Assembly: GCF_004339525.1 (NCBI RefSeq)
Contig: NZ_SMGE01000001.1
Coordinates: 5,270,001 to 5,334,000, forward strand
Source: Flavobacterium sp. 90
GTDB lineage: Bacteria > Bacteroidota > Bacteroidia > Flavobacteriales > Flavobacteriaceae
Length of the DNA stretch: 64,000 nucleotides
Reading direction: 5' to 3'
How positions within the stretch are numbered: position 1 is the first letter of the stretch; each line of letters begins with the position of its first letter. Made by a program: the position numbers and the translations under genes. This document shows, in pieces, positions 46,785 through 54,312 of this stretch. The notes below the pieces were generated by a model. The model saw only the letters and a list, made by a program, of their open reading frames with translations. It searched no databases and was not told the DNA's origin.

Positions 46785-47114
46785 ATGACTACAATTGGTA
46801 CGCGAATCAGAAAAATTCGAGAAAGTAAAAATATTTCACAAGAAAGTATGGCAATGGAGTTAATACTTACACAAAGCACTTATGGTCGTTTAGAAAAAAA
46901 TGACAGCAGATTGACTGTACCTAAGCTAATAAAAATTTCTCAGGTACTAGAAGTAAGTATTCCTTATCTGTTTGGTGAAGAATTATCAAATAATAGCGAG
47001 AGGGTAAATGTACAAGAAAATGATTTTTCTTCTCAAGTTAACAGAGAATATATTAACACTTTGAAAGAAGAAATCGCTTTTTTAAGGAAATTAATTGAGT
47101 TACAGAATAAATGA
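46785..47114 (+). CDS. XRE-family helix-turn-helix regulator
   Basis: This 109-residue DNA-binding protein has the Cro/C1-type HTH at residues 6-62 (IRKIRESKNISQESMAMEL, QSTYGRLEKND, PKLIKISQVLEVSIPYLF) and a C-terminal heptad-like helix (INTLKEEIAFLRKLIELQ) for dimerisation. It is transcribed divergently from the SdpC-like operon with a 141-base shared promoter region, so it is the likely regulator of that operon. Bacillus uses an ArsR-type SdpR instead, so the control would differ. Confidence 0.9.
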   Translation: MTTIGTRIRKIRESKNISQESMAMELILTQSTYGRLEKNDSRLTVPKLIKISQVLEVSIPYLFGEELSNNSERVNVQENDFSSQVNREYINTLKEEIAFLRKLIELQNK

Positions 47115-47586
47115 TATTTTGCAAATTACGGTGATATTAACCTTTTCCAATTTAAAATGTTTTCCACCTAATATAAGACAAATAATCTGATGTCAGGGTT
47201 TATTTAATTCCGTATAAATACGTGTTGTTTGTATTATGGAATTTATTATTTTATTATGTTTTCAGAAATAAAACAATGGTTTTTAATATAGGCTGCATTA
47301 AATTAGAAGCAATGGTTTTGGTAACAGATCCCAGAAAATTAAAACATGTATAAAATTCAAATGAATTTATACCTACTGAGGACTTAAATTTAGCGTTGGA
47401 TTGAGATATTCTCCACATAAAATCTGAAGAGCATTTTTTTGAACTGTTATATTACCTTGGGCTAGAGGAGCCAATAATCCGGCTGTTTTTTTCTGAGCTT
47501 TCGTCTGGTCTAATGCTAGTGAACTTATAGATATCGAGTTGTACTGCAGTTTCATCATAAACAAAGTTTTGTCACTGAATTCAAAC
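47115..47586. other. Region between the XRE gene and the triple hairpin
   Basis: The first 250 bases hold nothing recognisable. On the minus strand, 47373-47580 is open and translates as SISSLALDQTKAQKKTAGLL and on to NPTLNLSPQ. This reads like the tail of a real protein but has no start of its own outside the hairpin region. It could be a gene remnant at the edge of the mobile element. Confidence 0.35.
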
Positions 47587-47699
47587 GTACCTGCTCCTTT
47601 TCGTGAGATTTCACGAAAAGGAGCAGGTACACCGATTAGAGCGCCCCGCAATTGCCGACCAAAGGAAGCCAATTGCGGGGCGGCGGGCATCAGCCCGCC
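47587..47699. repeat. Array of three perfect hairpins at the end of the PRTRC operon
   Basis: Hairpin I (47587-47630) has 20-bp perfect arms beginning gtacctgctcc with a 4-base loop. Hairpin II (47643-47681) has 12-bp arms gccccgcaattg with a 15-base loop. Hairpin III (47682-47699) has 7-bp arms ggcgggc with loop atca and overlaps the ThiF stop codon. The block is far more GC-rich than its surroundings. It may be a terminator, an element end or a replication/processing site. Confidence 0.7.
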
Positions 47700-48493
47700 T
47701 TTATAGGTTCTGACCTGAAAGTGGCAAGGTTCAAAAAGAACCCTCTTTGCTGTGTCATTCCTTCCCGAAAGAGTTTCCACAGCAGGGAAGCTCCCATAGA
47801 GGCGAGTGTGCTATTTATAAATAAATCTTGTTTTTCCAGAGCCTCGGCAAGGGAACAGCTCGGCTCGTTATTCTCGTTCTGTCCTTGCAACAGTTCTTGA
47901 AATTCCTCAGTTATCATCGGAAGATCTGAAACTGTATTATACAATTTGGAAGCGGGCTGTTTGATGTTACCTATGGTGGCAAGCAGAGCCTGTCCTGTAT
48001 TTTGGCTGTTGCCAATGTCAAGCCAATAAAGGGGTTTACTGCGCTGATAACCATCAGTATTTTTAAAACCCTCAAGGATTTGTGCGATTTCAAAACGTGC
48101 CGATATGGTATCCACACAGCTGATGTAAATATTTGCCCTGCCATTATTTGGAAAGGTTTTAAGATTAGAGGTATTGAACTGCTCGGAAACTGCTTTCCAA
48201 GAAGTCCCAAAAAAGCGGTTGGTTCGGTTTATAAGCGCCACGGATTTATAAAGCCCCAATTCAGTATCTGCAAAGAGTTGTCTTCCCTGATTGGCAGGGG
48301 TTATACTATCATCGTCATAAAGACAGACCTGCAAACCAGTATGACCAAGTGCTATAAGGCTGTGGTTCATTCGGGCAAGTTCGGTCAGCATTCTGCTTCC
48401 CGTACCACCTGCGCCAATCAGGTTTACTGTTATGGGATTGGTCGGGTTTATCAGGTAATTATCTGTAAAGTGCATTGATTTGAGCGTGTTCAT
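47690..48493 (-). CDS. PRTRC system ThiF-family protein
   Basis: This E1/ThiF-like adenylyltransferase-fold protein has 267 residues. Its nucleotide-binding motif NLIGAGGTGSRMLTELARM has GAGGTGSR at 27-34, followed by the acidic strand VCLYDDDSITPANQGRQLF typical of E1-like enzymes. NIYISCVDTISARFEIA marks the second strand. The catalytic Cys of true E1 enzymes is not evident. PRTRC cassettes (ParB-related, ThiF-related) occur on plasmids and integrative elements, and their biochemical role is not established. It starts in an ATGA overlap with the protein B stop. Confidence 0.92.
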   Translation of the reverse strand: MNTLKSMHFTDNYLINPTNPITVNLIGAGGTGSRMLTELARMNHSLIALGHTGLQVCLYDDDSITPANQGRQLFADTELGLYKSVALINRTNRFFGTSWKAVSEQFNTSNLKTFPNNGRANIYISCVDTISARFEIAQILEGFKNTDGYQRSKPLYWLDIGNSQNTGQALLATIGNIKQPASKLYNTVSDLPMITEEFQELLQGQNENNEPSCSLAEALEKQDLFINSTLASMGASLLWKLFREGMTQQRGFFLNLATFRSEPIKAG

Positions 48494-49209
48494 GATAAGA
48501 GTTTTTTGATGGTTAAACCATTTCTTAAAAGGGATTTTACAGGGAACTGTTTTTTACTGTTTATAAGTTTCTGCCACAGGGCAATAAGATTTCCCTTTAC
48601 AGGACTTTTTTGCCCAATGAGGTGGCTGAAATAACTATTAAAGAAATACTTCTGCCAAATCCCTATAAAATACTGTAAATGAGCATCAGGTTCAATATTT
48701 ATTTTTACTGTTCCCATGCAGACTTTTCCATCATTATAAAGATTGAAAAATGGGGCATGGCAAAGGAGAGTTTCTTCGGAGATATCCTTATCGGAATCCA
48801 TTTTCATTGCATAAACCCAAAGGGCAGTTTTGGAGGCTTTCCAAAGCAGGGGCGGAATGGATGCCCTGCCGTTTGAAATACCCAATTGTTCGACAAAGAA
48901 CAACTCAACCCTTTGGGCGGGAGTGTGCCAAATGGCAAAACCATTACTGCTTGAGTTTACATAAATTACATTTTTGGGAAGCAGACCTCGGGACTTTAAA
49001 AAATTACGTTTTGATTTCTGGGTTGTATCAAGGGCTTTGGAAAGGGCGGTGCTTTCCCTAAGGGACAACGGATGGGCATTTATGGCAGAGCCATTTTTGT
49101 CCATGTCGTAGCTTTCCACGTAGACGTTTTTATCGGTGTTTTCCTGATAGATTACAAAGGCTTTAACAGGATGGTATAATTTTCCAAAATTTTGGGTTAT
49201 GTCTTTCAT
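48490..49209 (-). CDS. PRTRC system protein B
   Basis: This 239-residue protein of the PRTRC cassette has no assigned activity. Recognisable features are YHPVKAFVIYQ, VIYVNSSSNGFAIWHTPAQ, RVELFFVEQLGISNGRASIP and PPLLWKASKTALWVYAMK. An in-frame start at 49233 is also possible, but the ATG at 49209 gives a 4-base ATGA overlap with the upstream stop, the same arrangement used between B and ThiF, so I choose it. It is cytoplasmic. Confidence 0.88.
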   Translation of the reverse strand: MKDITQNFGKLYHPVKAFVIYQENTDKNVYVESYDMDKNGSAINAHPLSLRESTALSKALDTTQKSKRNFLKSRGLLPKNVIYVNSSSNGFAIWHTPAQRVELFFVEQLGISNGRASIPPLLWKASKTALWVYAMKMDSDKDISEETLLCHAPFFNLYNDGKVCMGTVKINIEPDAHLQYFIGIWQKYFFNSYFSHLIGQKSPVKGNLIALWQKLINSKKQFPVKSLLRNGLTIKKLLS

Positions 49210-50297
49210 GGGATTTGGTTTAAAAGAGTACATAGGTCATTTATAAGCGGGAAAATTTTGTATTCAAAATCAAGTCCTTCTCGGTATTGATTATTTTCAT
49301 TATCATAGACCTGAAAAAGGAAAGGCTGTTCCATTTCGGAGCATTCATTAAACTCATCATTTACAGCCCTTTCAATGTTGTCGTAAAGTATCCCTTCATT
49401 GTTTGCTATAAAGGAGATATACTGCTGTGCGGTTATGATGCCGTTATCCTCATCGAAATTTTCATTTGAGGTGTTTCTAAAAATGCTCTCATTTGGATAC
49501 TGCTCAAAAATCGCAAATGCTTTTTTTGTGATTTTCAGACATTCCTGTCCGAAATCATCACTTAAAGTAAAGCTTTCGATTTTGTCCTTAAAGTGATTTA
49601 AATGATAGGGATTATATATTTTCTTAAACATTATATCTCCATAGTGCGAGGCTTTGTTTAATTCCTGTTGCATGGCTACGAGTTCATCTTTTTCATCGCC
49701 TTCCCACTCATCGAAAAACCAATCTTCAATACATTCATAATGATACCCCAATGCTGAATACTCCTCCCTGTAATAGGGAATGCCTGCTATGTGGTACAGG
49801 TAGGTAAAAACTGATAATAGTAATTCAGCACTTTTCTTCTGTCTTTTGTCCTGCAAGAGCCTGTACAAGGGTAAAACAGGGATATAATACAGGGTATTTC
49901 CTGTGTTGTATATAGTTTTTCCTGCGAGTTTAATTCCTGTATTATCATCCTGCACAATGGAGAGTTCAATGTCCTGCCCTGATTTACAGAGTTCTTTCTC
50001 AGCGAAATGATGCGCCAAAAGGATATTATAGGGGTAGGGCTTGTTTACTGCTTCGTAACTATTAAGAATGTGCAGTTCTGTTAAGACAGCAAAGGATTCG
50101 AAAAAAACTTTTTCTGTAGTTTTCTTATCAGGGAAATCTGTACCACCCTCAAAGAGGGGCAGGAACTTTTGTCTTAGAAAACCATTGGCAGAAGTTCCAA
50201 GGGAACCGACTTTGTTTTGTTTGTCTGCACTTCCTGCGCATCGGGTAACCTGTCCATTTCTTTTACGAATTTTCCTAACTGCTGATATAATTTCCAT
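49206..50297 (-). CDS. PRTRC-associated hypothetical protein, probably frameshifted at its 5' end
   Basis: This 363-residue acidic protein is encoded between PRTRC C and B. It is rich in aromatic and Glu/Asp residues, without recognisable domains (AVNKPYPYNILLAHHFAEKE; YHYECIEDWFFDEWEGDEKD). The annotated ATG at 50297 lies 60 bases after the PRTRC C stop. The first 30 residues (from MEIISAV) look unlike the rest. In the +1-relative frame an ATG at 50353, only 4 bases after the C stop, opens a more protein-like N terminus. The natural gene is probably 49206-50353 with one frame change near 50205-50220. Function is unknown. Confidence 0.75.
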   Translation of the reverse strand: MEIISAVRKIRKRNGQVTRCAGSADKQNKVGSLGTSANGFLRQKFLPLFEGGTDFPDKKTTEKVFFESFAVLTELHILNSYEAVNKPYPYNILLAHHFAEKELCKSGQDIELSIVQDDNTGIKLAGKTIYNTGNTLYYIPVLPLYRLLQDKRQKKSAELLLSVFTYLYHIAGIPYYREEYSALGYHYECIEDWFFDEWEGDEKDELVAMQQELNKASHYGDIMFKKIYNPYHLNHFKDKIESFTLSDDFGQECLKITKKAFAIFEQYPNESIFRNTSNENFDEDNGIITAQQYISFIANNEGILYDNIERAVNDEFNECSEMEQPFLFQVYDNENNQYREGLDFEYKIFPLINDLCTLLNQIP

Positions 50298-50353
50298 TGT
50301 CTTTTGTTTTTGGGCAGAATGATACTACCTGCTGTTACATTATTTGTTTTCAT
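50174..50353 (-). other. Alternative 5' reading frame of the PRTRC-associated gene
   Basis: This frame starts MKTNNVTAGSIILPKNKRQW, continues as an amphipathic stretch (LYQQLGKFVKEMDRLPDAQE) and then runs out of frame to a stop at 50174. Near sense sequence acaaacaaaacaaag it meets the frame of the 363-residue gene, and a -1 change would join them. No canonical slippery heptamer in the right phase is present, so a mutation or assembly error is more likely than programmed shifting. Confidence 0.55.
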
Positions 50354-50357
50354 GGCT

Positions 50358-50576
50358 TTATCCTTTAGTTCCGATCTGCAGAACAAATTTATATTGCAGG
50401 GCATCATCTGCAATTACAGGACCTTCAATGGTAGCTGTAGTGAGGATTGGATAGGTTTGGGCATAAAAATTCAGTACCGCTTCGGGGCTGAATGTTTCTG
50501 AGGGGTCGGCAAGCTGTATGTCCTGCTGTTTGTCTTTAAAAGAGAAAACTCTTTTGAGCTGAGTTGTGATTAACAT
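50358..50576 (-). CDS. PRTRC system protein C
   Basis: This 72-residue protein has the compact PRTRC C pattern: KRVFSFKDKQQDIQLADPSE, then SPEAVLNFYAQTYPILTTAT and IEGPVIADDALQYKFVLQIG. It overlaps the end of PRTRC E by 7 bases, which indicates translational coupling. Its role is unknown. It probably forms a small beta-rich partner within the cassette. Confidence 0.88.
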   Translation of the reverse strand: MLITTQLKRVFSFKDKQQDIQLADPSETFSPEAVLNFYAQTYPILTTATIEGPVIADDALQYKFVLQIGTKG

Positions 50577-51109
50577 GATTCTTCTTTTTTAGGTTCATTG
50601 AAAAGGTCAGGGGCGAATTGCGCAGAGAGTTCCATCCTGCGGTCTTTAATTAGCTGTGCATATTCGGGGTAGATTTCCACCTGAGGCACTTTCATCCACG
50701 CCTCACGGTGTTTTCCTTCGGCTTCAAGTTCATCCACTTTTTTCATGGCATCCTGATAGTTTTTCTGCTTGTCGGAGATTTGTTTCTCTGCCTTGTCAGC
50801 GGTTTGTTTGTGCATCTGTGATGAAGCTTTTGCGACTTCTTTTTGTTTTAGAAACTGCTCCATATTGGTAAAAAGCTCTGCGGTTTCTTTTACGGGCTGT
50901 TCAATAGCCTTAAAAAAACCTAAATCGAGTTCCTCTGTGCTTCCCCGAAGCAGAATAGGAGGGACTTTTCTGCGGGCATCGTCCCCGATACGACTGTTGT
51001 GGAAGAGTACCGATACAATTAATGTATCGGCATTCTCCTTTGCTATGCTTATTGTCCAATCCCCTGCAACGGCAAGGGCTTCGATGGATTTAAAAAAATT
51101 GGTTTCCAT
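50570..51109 (-). CDS. PRTRC system protein E
   Basis: This 179-residue protein has a conserved N-terminal domain (FFKSIEALAVAGDWTISIA, LIVSVLFHNSRIGDDARRKV, PPILLRGSTEELD). A long charged coiled-coil-like helix (about 95-145; QKEVAKASSQMHKQTADKAE) follows, and then a C-terminal PEYAQLIKDRRMELSAQFAP segment. This is the PRTRC E family pattern. It lies 31 bases downstream of the 51141 gene. Confidence 0.88.
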   Translation of the reverse strand: METNFFKSIEALAVAGDWTISIAKENADTLIVSVLFHNSRIGDDARRKVPPILLRGSTEELDLGFFKAIEQPVKETAELFTNMEQFLKQKEVAKASSQMHKQTADKAEKQISDKQKNYQDAMKKVDELEAEGKHREAWMKVPQVEIYPEYAQLIKDRRMELSAQFAPDLFNEPKKEESC

Positions 51110-51140
51110 AGTCTTAAATTTAGTTTATTGTATTTTCAAA

Positions 51141-51503
51141 TCAATTATCAAACACACTACTGTAGATGTTATAACAGTATTCTTCAAAGCAGAGCCAGCA
51201 CATGAAAGTATAATGTGGGCTGTCATAGCGGTTTGTAACAGGAGTTCCAAAGGAATCTTCCAACTCCTTTCTAATGTTTTCTAAATCGTCAAGATGTTTG
51301 ATATAAAAAGCTTTACAGTCAGAATGGTAGATAAATTCTCCTATCATCCCGCTTACACAGCCTCCTTGTTGTAAATCCTCCAAAAAGGATTTTAACTGCT
51401 GTTTCTTTTTACCGTTATAGCTTTCTATATGGCTTATAATTATTTCGTTAAATGCTTGGCTTACCTCGTACTCACGATATATTGATTTTTCTAAGGCTTT
51501 CAT
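51141..51503 (-). CDS. Small DUF7222-like hypothetical protein of mobile elements
   Basis: This 120-residue protein contains FLEDLQQGGCVSGMIGEFIY, HSDCKAFYIKHLDDLENIR and HYTFMCWLCFEEYCYNIY. It is Cys-rich in the C-terminal part. I associate this pattern with a short family (DUF7222, from memory) found next to SSB and PRTRC genes in Bacteroidota elements. No function is known. It is in the same orientation as the PRTRC genes. Confidence 0.7.
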   Translation of the reverse strand: MKALEKSIYREYEVSQAFNEIIISHIESYNGKKKQQLKSFLEDLQQGGCVSGMIGEFIYHSDCKAFYIKHLDDLENIRKELEDSFGTPVTNRYDSPHYTFMCWLCFEEYCYNIYSSVFDN

Positions 51504-51548
51504 ACTGCTGATTTTTTGGCGTTTATATTTACAGATTGGTCTAGAGTA

Positions 51549-51941
51549 TTAAAATGGCAGGTCATCGGGGTCTTGCGATGTATTTTGCTGTGCTTTGGGT
51601 GAGGCTGTATTTTGGGCAGTTTCTGCTTTTTTGGCAAAGACCAAAATTTTAAGATTGTTGATGTGAAAGGTCAGACTGCCCAAAGCCCTGCCATCAGAGG
51701 ATGTGTAAACACTCAGCCCGATTCGTCCGAATAGCTGAACAAGCGCCCCTTTTTTTAACCACTCGGCTGTTTTTGCACTCATCCAATAGGAGCAGTCGAT
51801 ATAGGTTACAATCTCTTTATACTCACTACTGCCTTTTGGTTTGTAGCTGTCATTGATGGCAATAGAGAAATTAACGACTTGTTTGTCGTTTGATACTTTG
51901 TGCACTGTGGCATCTTTTGTAATACGTCCTGTGATTTCCAT
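51549..51941 (-). CDS. ssb: Single-stranded DNA-binding protein
   Basis: This 130-residue OB-fold protein has the normal start MEITGRITKDATV, a core containing VNFSIAINDSYK, and YIDCSYWMSAKTAEWLKKG. LVQLFGRIGLSVYTSSDGRA marks the L45 region. The tail has the protein-interaction tip DPDDLPF. It binds ssDNA during conjugative transfer or replication of the element. As the first gene of the minus-strand PRTRC operon it should be preceded by the promoter near 51950-52000. Confidence 0.93.
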   Translation of the reverse strand: MEITGRITKDATVHKVSNDKQVVNFSIAINDSYKPKGSSEYKEIVTYIDCSYWMSAKTAEWLKKGALVQLFGRIGLSVYTSSDGRALGSLTFHINNLKILVFAKKAETAQNTASPKAQQNTSQDPDDLPF

Positions 51942-52249
51942 GATTTCAAAATTTTAATGATGAATATTTTTTAAAATTTCTTTTCCCATGCTCCGCATAA
52001 TTGTTTTCAAAAGAAAAAACGGAAAAAAAGAAAGCAAGAATTCAGTGACCGGCTTGAGGATGTGGAGTGCTATAAGTCCCGAAGGGTGGGCAGGCGAAGC
52101 GGACCATTATGCGCACGGGCATACGGCGGGCACTATCTTGGCTGTCTTTTTATGCCGTTTCGATTGAAAATCGCTATCACTTTTAGTTCAGTTTCTTGTT
52201 TTTAAATATTTAACATAACTGTGTAAACAAAATTGTTTATTTTTGCAAT
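51942..52249. other. GC-rich divergent intergenic region of the mobile element
   Basis: This separates ssb from the antitoxin gene. The interval about 52040-52150 is unusually GC-rich and holds short inverted repeats (cccgaaggg; tgcgcacgggcatacggcg region). No ORF with a start is convincing. I recall similar blocks near ssb in Bacteroidota elements, so it may be a cis-acting site, but that is unverified. Confidence 0.35.
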
Positions 52250-52720
52250 ATGAAAATGAAACTAGATCTAATAAAGGGAATCCATCCGGGCTTTGTACTG
52301 GAGCGTGAATTGGAAAAACGTCATTTGGCCAAGGGGCAGTTTGCCATTTCATTGGGAGAGTTTCCACAGACACTGACGGCTATAACCAAAGGCAAGCGCA
52401 GGATGAATACCTCTTTGGCGATGAAGATCGAGAAGACACTTGAGCTAGAGGAAGGTTATTTTATGATCCTGCAAGTTTATTATGATATTGAGCAGGAAAA
52501 GAAGAAAGAAGACCAGCAAAAAAACAAAAACAATCTAAGGCCTGACTTTACAAAGCTTAGAAAAATTCTCTTTTGGGATACGGACATTGATAAGATAGAC
52601 TGGCAAAAACAAAAAATAGCTGTTATCAAAAGGATTTTTGAACGAGGCAATGAAGAGGAAAAAAAAGAGATTGAGCAATTTTATGGTTCAGATACCGTTA
52701 ATGCCATTTTAAATAAATAA
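52250..52720 (+). CDS. XRE-type antitoxin with DUF6922-like C-terminal domain
   Basis: This 156-residue protein has an N-terminal HigA-like helix-turn-helix (GIHPGFVLERELEKRHLAKG, FPQTLTAITKGKRRMNTSL). A charged linker rich in Lys, Gln and Asn (KKKEDQQKNKNNLRPD) follows. The C-terminal segment TKLRKILFWDTDIDKIDW, then VIKRIFERGNEEEKKEIEQF matches the DUF6922 family as I remember it. It ends 4 bases before the AbiEii-type gene, so the two form an antitoxin-toxin operon. It should repress its own promoter and neutralise the downstream toxin. Confidence 0.85.
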   Translation: MKMKLDLIKGIHPGFVLERELEKRHLAKGQFAISLGEFPQTLTAITKGKRRMNTSLAMKIEKTLELEEGYFMILQVYYDIEQEKKKEDQQKNKNNLRPDFTKLRKILFWDTDIDKIDWQKQKIAVIKRIFERGNEEEKKEIEQFYGSDTVNAILNK

Positions 52721-52724
52721 AGTT

Positions 52725-53375
52725 ATGCCCTTATATTTCAATACTGTTACCCCGCTTTTGAAAACCATACTGGAAGATCTCATGCAGGCCGAAGAATTCA
52801 AAGTTTTTCGTCTGGTAGGAGGCACTGCGCTCAGTCTATATTACGGGCACCGAATGTCTGTGGATATTGACCTGTTCAGTGATGTGGATTACGGAAGCCT
52901 TGATTTTAAGGCAATGGATGATTATCTGAGAAAAAACTACTTTTATGTGGACAGTCTGGATATAGCGCCGATAGGGATGGGCAAATCGTATTACGTGGGC
53001 AGAAGTGCTGATGAGAGCGTGAAGCTTGACCTTTATTACACAGACCCTTTTATGGACGATGTGCAGTTGTTCAATGGAATCAGACTGGCGAGCAGGGCGG
53101 AAATTACAGCAATGAAACTCGATGTGGTGCAACGAGGCGGAAGAAAAAAAGACTTTTGGGACATCGACCAGCTAAGACAGGATTTTACGATCAAAGAAAT
53201 GTTTGAACTCCACGAGAAAAGGTATCCCTATACCCACGACAGGAAGCTGTTAAAAAAGCAGTTTACGGATTTCAGCATTGCCGACGATGATTTTGAACCG
53301 CTGTGCCTCAGGGGAAGACACTGGGAGCTTATCAAGCTTGATATGATTGACTTTATTGAGACATTGGAGAGTTAG
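52725..53375 (+). CDS. AbiEii-type nucleotidyltransferase toxin
   Basis: This 216-residue protein has the DNA polymerase beta-like nucleotidyltransferase fold of AbiEii/MenT toxins: RLVGGTALSLYYGHRMSVDI, with GGTALS at 32-37 and the metal-binding DIDLFSD at 47-53. ITAMKLDVVQRGGRKKDFWD is the conserved Lys-rich second motif. AbiEii-family toxins act in phage defence or element maintenance, some by adding nucleotides to tRNA. It is coupled to the XRE-DUF6922 antitoxin. Confidence 0.9.
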   Translation: MPLYFNTVTPLLKTILEDLMQAEEFKVFRLVGGTALSLYYGHRMSVDIDLFSDVDYGSLDFKAMDDYLRKNYFYVDSLDIAPIGMGKSYYVGRSADESVKLDLYYTDPFMDDVQLFNGIRLASRAEITAMKLDVVQRGGRKKDFWDIDQLRQDFTIKEMFELHEKRYPYTHDRKLLKKQFTDFSIADDDFEPLCLRGRHWELIKLDMIDFIETLES

Positions 53376-53379
53376 TCAA

Positions 53380-54312
53380 TTAGTCCGATAAATTCCATTT
53401 TGATTTATCTTTTTCTCCTTGATAAATCTGTGGCGTAAATTCCTGCAGATGTATGGGTGTTACCGTGCGATTATATAGATATTCCTGAATTTGTGACCTT
53501 CTCTCTTCTGTAGGATAAAGAAAATAGTTCATGAACATTACTCTAAGTTCCATATTAGGATAGTCAATACTAGGATCATGAAGAATTTGATTTCCGCCTA
53601 AAAACCAGCTATCAGGAAGTCTATTTCCAAACATTTGAAATTGCAATCCGGGCAGTAATAACTGAAGGTCATTGGAAATGTCTGCAAAATTATTTTTTTG
53701 TTTTAATCCTTTTTTCAGCAAGTCTATTGCTAAAGAGTCAGCATCAAGTTCGATCTTTTTTAAAGTGGTAATAAATTCAGGTTGTGTTTTTTCAATCATA
53801 TTGTTGTGGGGTACCGTAATCAACTTTTCATCAAAAGCCCCTTCTTTGCCTAAGATAAAATGACCAATTTCGTGTAGAATAATGAGCTCGACAACTGGTA
53901 ATAAAGATTTTTCTCCTGATAAAGCATTCTTTGCTGCGAAATTTCTAATGGCCGATATGTTTAGCAGGATCAATTGATTCTTAATATCAGAAAAACCTTC
54001 CGAGTAATTGTTCTCTCTGGTTGATGAATATGGGATTACAAGAATTTCATTAGGTTCTTCAGCATTATAGTCCTCAGCCAGTTTTAATTTTTTATTAAAT
54101 GTTTTAGAATCTAATAAATTTAGTTTTTCCAATATAATTCTCAGGTCCTGATTTATAGATTTGTCAATGTCTAATCCATTTTGAGCCAAAAATTGCTTTT
54201 CAATATCAAAACTATCGACTTCTTTCTGCTTCTTACATGAAACAAAAATAAAACCAGTAAAAATCAAACCAATAAGAATATTAATCGGCGCATATTTTTT
54301 GATCGTACTCAT
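53380..54312 (-). CDS. HExxH zinc metallopeptidase-like lipoprotein
   Basis: This predicted lipoprotein starts at MSTIKKYAPINILIGLIF with lipobox FVSC (Cys26). I use the ATG at 54312, because the longer frame to 54393 only adds residues overlapping the upstream gene. A HEIGH motif (residues 147-151) in a helix and a downstream ELDAD (188-192) give the ligand set of a gluzincin/aspzincin-type metallopeptidase. The C terminus (MNYFLYPTEERRSQIQEYLY) is conserved-looking but unknown. It overlaps the upstream small membrane protein gene by 32 bases. It is the last gene of the four-gene protease module. Confidence 0.72.
   Translation of the reverse strand: MSTIKKYAPINILIGLIFTGFIFVSCKKQKEVDSFDIEKQFLAQNGLDIDKSINQDLRIILEKLNLLDSKTFNKKLKLAEDYNAEEPNEILVIPYSSTRENNYSEGFSDIKNQLILLNISAIRNFAAKNALSGEKSLLPVVELIILHEIGHFILGKEGAFDEKLITVPHNNMIEKTQPEFITTLKKIELDADSLAIDLLKKGLKQKNNFADISNDLQLLLPGLQFQMFGNRLPDSWFLGGNQILHDPSIDYPNMELRVMFMNYFLYPTEERRSQIQEYLYNRTVTPIHLQEFTPQIYQGEKDKSKWNLSD

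Noticed and set aside
47373..47780. 135-residue minus-strand ORF overlapping the ThiF end
   Set aside because: Its first half translates the ThiF gene and the hairpins out of frame; only the last 70 residues look protein-like, so I describe it as a possible remnant instead of a gene.
48002..48478. 158-residue plus-strand ORF inside the ThiF gene
   Set aside because: Antisense to a conserved PRTRC gene with a clear nucleotide-binding motif.
50200..50230. Programmed -1 ribosomal frameshift in the PRTRC-associated gene
   Set aside because: No X-XXY-YYZ slippery heptamer in the correct phase and no obvious downstream stem, so mutation or sequence error is favoured.
50769..51284. 171-residue plus-strand ORF across PRTRC E
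   Set aside because: Antisense shadow; PRTRC E on the other strand has family features and operon spacing.
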